20,515 nucleotides of DNA from a virus. Made by a program: the position numbers and the translations under genes. The notes beneath the pieces were generated by a model. The model was given only the letters and a program-made list of their open reading frames with translations. It ran no database searches and was not told where the DNA came from. Below, in pieces: positions 19,073 through 20,515 of this stretch; position 1 is the stretch's first letter; each line of letters begins with the position of its first letter. The stretch spans positions 1 through 20,515 of the IMG/VR virus record IMGVR_UViG_3300032299_000719; one strand, given 5' to 3'.

Positions 19073-20515
19073 TTAAAACCAAACTGTGGATGGTAGCCAT
19101 GTTGGGAAAGTATCAGGATCCGAATATTCAGGAATAGTGGCGAACTTAGACCGCAACTGTCCTGAAACTGTCTGGGGAACATCTGTCCGCTGGGCTGGAG
19201 TTGTAATAGCCTCTACAGCAGCAGCACCTAGACGTATGCGGAGTTGAGTCAGATAGAGCGAGCGAGGGTAAACCTCTGCCCCTAAAGCCTCCATGTAGGA
19301 AGCCTCTGATGGGTGCCCTGGGTCCTGTTCAGTTGCAGGAGTCTGGTAGAGGGGCACCCCCGCCGTTTTTTGTCGGCTGTTGGATTTAAGACCTACTGCC
19401 CAATTTGGGCCACGGCCAAATCGACCACTACTTAGGAAGTAGTCTGGCTCCCAATTCCGTGTGTTGTTTTGAACTACCAGATTCCACATGGTGCAAGCAA
19501 TAGCACGTTGGCCCTGCCCAGCTTTTGGAGCGGCAGCAGTGCCCTCCTTAGCACGGGCTCGATTCAACTTAAACCCACTATCACCACAAACATTATCAAA
19601 AAGGACGGCTTGAGAGAGTTGCTGGTGAGGCTCGCTAGCGATATGCCCCTTATCCCAAGCATTATCAAGAAAGACAACGTTTGTAGCAGCAGCACCATTT
19701 ACGATGAAAGGGTGTCTTCCATATCTACCGTAGCTTCTTTGCACTAATATTCTGCTGCCATTCATGTTGTACTGGTATTTTTGGAAACCCGCATGGAAAT
19801 GCAGGGTATCTCTAGCAACAGAATCAATAAGGGCAGTATCTTCTATTGTTACACTTTGGGAATCCTTTGACCCAACTGTTACAAGTGATAGGCCGTAATG
19901 AAAACCAAGGACTCTTCTAACCCAACAATTCTTTACGTCTCTTAAGGAGATCCCTTCCCAAGCGTGGTCAGTATCAATCGGATAATTTCCAGGATTAGCC
20001 GTATCTCTTTTTGTTTTATCATAAGTCGAATACAAAATGAGATCTTCTATGCCGATCCTTTGCCGCCTCCTTTCAGTTGTGACTCTGAGAATCTCTGCCG
20101 TATGCTCTTTTGCACCAATGTTAAGTAGGTTAGCTGTGGAGCCTTCTATTTGAACAACTCTCGTAGAAGTGTTAATCGAAGTGATTTTCCTTTCTAGTCG
20201 TGCGGTTGTATCAAGCAGCAAGCTAGTCTTTGTAGCATTCAACCACCCATTTGCCAACTGCATTGCATCAATGCCAACTGGTGTAGTGGAGGTTTGGATG
20301 ATATACTCTTCATTTGGTTTAAGTGAGGTAACACTGTCAACCGTAAACGATCTTGATCCTGAAGGAACAACTGGTTGAGTAATTGAGGCAAGGCGGGCTG
20401 AAAAGACTGGAGGTGCACCAACAACTGAAAAGCTGGGAACTTGAGCTGTTCCCCTGTGAATAATGATCGTCCCACTCTTGTGCGCTCCTGCACCTCTAAC
20501 GACCACACCATCAGC
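19073..20515 (-). CDS. Right-handed beta-helix, polysaccharide lyase-like protein (N-terminus outside window)
   Basis: The open frame runs to the window edge (480 visible residues, entering as ADGVVVRGAGAHKSGTIII), so the real start is beyond 20515; a GTG at 20506 is internal. The DGVVVRGAGA entry, typical of pectate-lyase-fold proteins, is followed by beta-helix rungs (GISLRDVKNCWVRRVLGFHY; DSQSVTIEDTALIDSVARDT; ILVQRSYGRYGRHPFIVNGA; TNVVFLDNAWDKGHIASEPH). The order WxGISLxxVKNCWVR, GRHxFxV, NVxFLDN, EPHQQLSQAVLFDNV and GQGQRAIACTMWN resembles secreted bacterial beta-helix proteins annotated as pectate-lyase-like. No signal peptide can be judged. The protein may be a virion depolymerase that cleaves capsule or slime. 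Its place before the capsid gene is unusual. Catalysis is unproven. Confidence 0.85.
   Translation of the reverse strand, partial: ADGVVVRGAGAHKSGTIIIHRGTAQVPSFSVVGAPPVFSARLASITQPVVPSGSRSFTVDSVTSLKPNEEYIIQTSTTPVGIDAMQLANGWLNATKTSLLLDTTARLERKITSINTSTRVVQIEGSTANLLNIGAKEHTAEILRVTTERRRQRIGIEDLILYSTYDKTKRDTANPGNYPIDTDHAWEGISLRDVKNCWVRRVLGFHYGLSLVTVGSKDSQSVTIEDTALIDSVARDTLHFHAGFQKYQYNMNGSRILVQRSYGRYGRHPFIVNGAAATNVVFLDNAWDKGHIASEPHQQLSQAVLFDNVCGDSGFKLNRARAKEGTAAAPKAGQGQRAIACTMWNLVVQNNTRNWEPDYFLSSGRFGRGPNWAVGLKSNSRQKTAGVPLYQTPATEQDPGHPSEASYMEALGAEVYPRSLYLTQLRIRLGAAAVEAITTPAQRTDVPQTVSGQLRSKFATIPEYSDPDTFPTWLPSTVWF

Overview
The window is a late-gene block of a T7-like short-tailed phage (podovirus, Autographiviridae type). 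Every gene I accept lies on the minus strand, so transcription runs from about 20515 down to 1. Apart from one insertion, the order is that of the T7 late region: major capsid (gp10), tail tubular A (gp11), tail tubular B (gp12), three internal or ejection proteins (gp14, gp15 and gp16 positions), tail fibre (gp17), lysis-type genes, small terminase (gp18) and large terminase (gp19). The small accessory proteins, the marine-type gp15 N-terminus and the marine-type small terminase resemble podoviruses of Synechococcus and Prochlorococcus. A cyanobacterial host is therefore the best guess, but it is inferred from recall and not proven. Portal, scaffold, RNA polymerase and replication genes are not in the window.

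Layout in transcription order. (1) 20515-19073: 3' part of a right-handed beta-helix protein of polysaccharide-lyase type, followed by a 21-residue basic peptide ORF. (2) 19004-18836: non-coding leader with a strong hairpin, a promoter-leader-like segment resembling the T7 phi10 transcript start, and a 12-nt palindrome. (3) 18835-16910: major capsid protein (GTG start) and three small proteins, ending in a clear intrinsic terminator at the position of T7 T-phi. (4) 16861-5598: tail tubular proteins and the ejection apparatus. The gp15-position protein carries both a lytic transglycosylase-like domain and an M23 endopeptidase domain. (5) 5597-3682: tail fibre and a small co-translated partner. 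(6) 3676-2662: probable lysis cassette, with a small membrane protein, a C39-like cysteine peptidase and a membrane-anchored coiled-coil protein. (7) 2681-1: DNA packaging module, with small terminase, a short basic protein, an HNH endonuclease, a Pro/Ser/Ala-rich basic protein and the N-terminal two thirds of the large terminase.

The genes are packed tightly, many with start and stop codons touching or overlapping, so most expression should be polycistronic and translationally coupled. Only the capsid leader (18836-19004) is a sizeable non-coding stretch, and no gene-free region exceeds 300 bases. No tRNA, CRISPR, insertion sequence or integrase was found. The least ordinary points are the two-domain peptidoglycan-degrading ejection protein, the lyase-like gene placed just before the capsid gene, the capsid leader resembling phi10, the two near-identical GGGCCC hairpins, and the HNH gene inside the packaging module.
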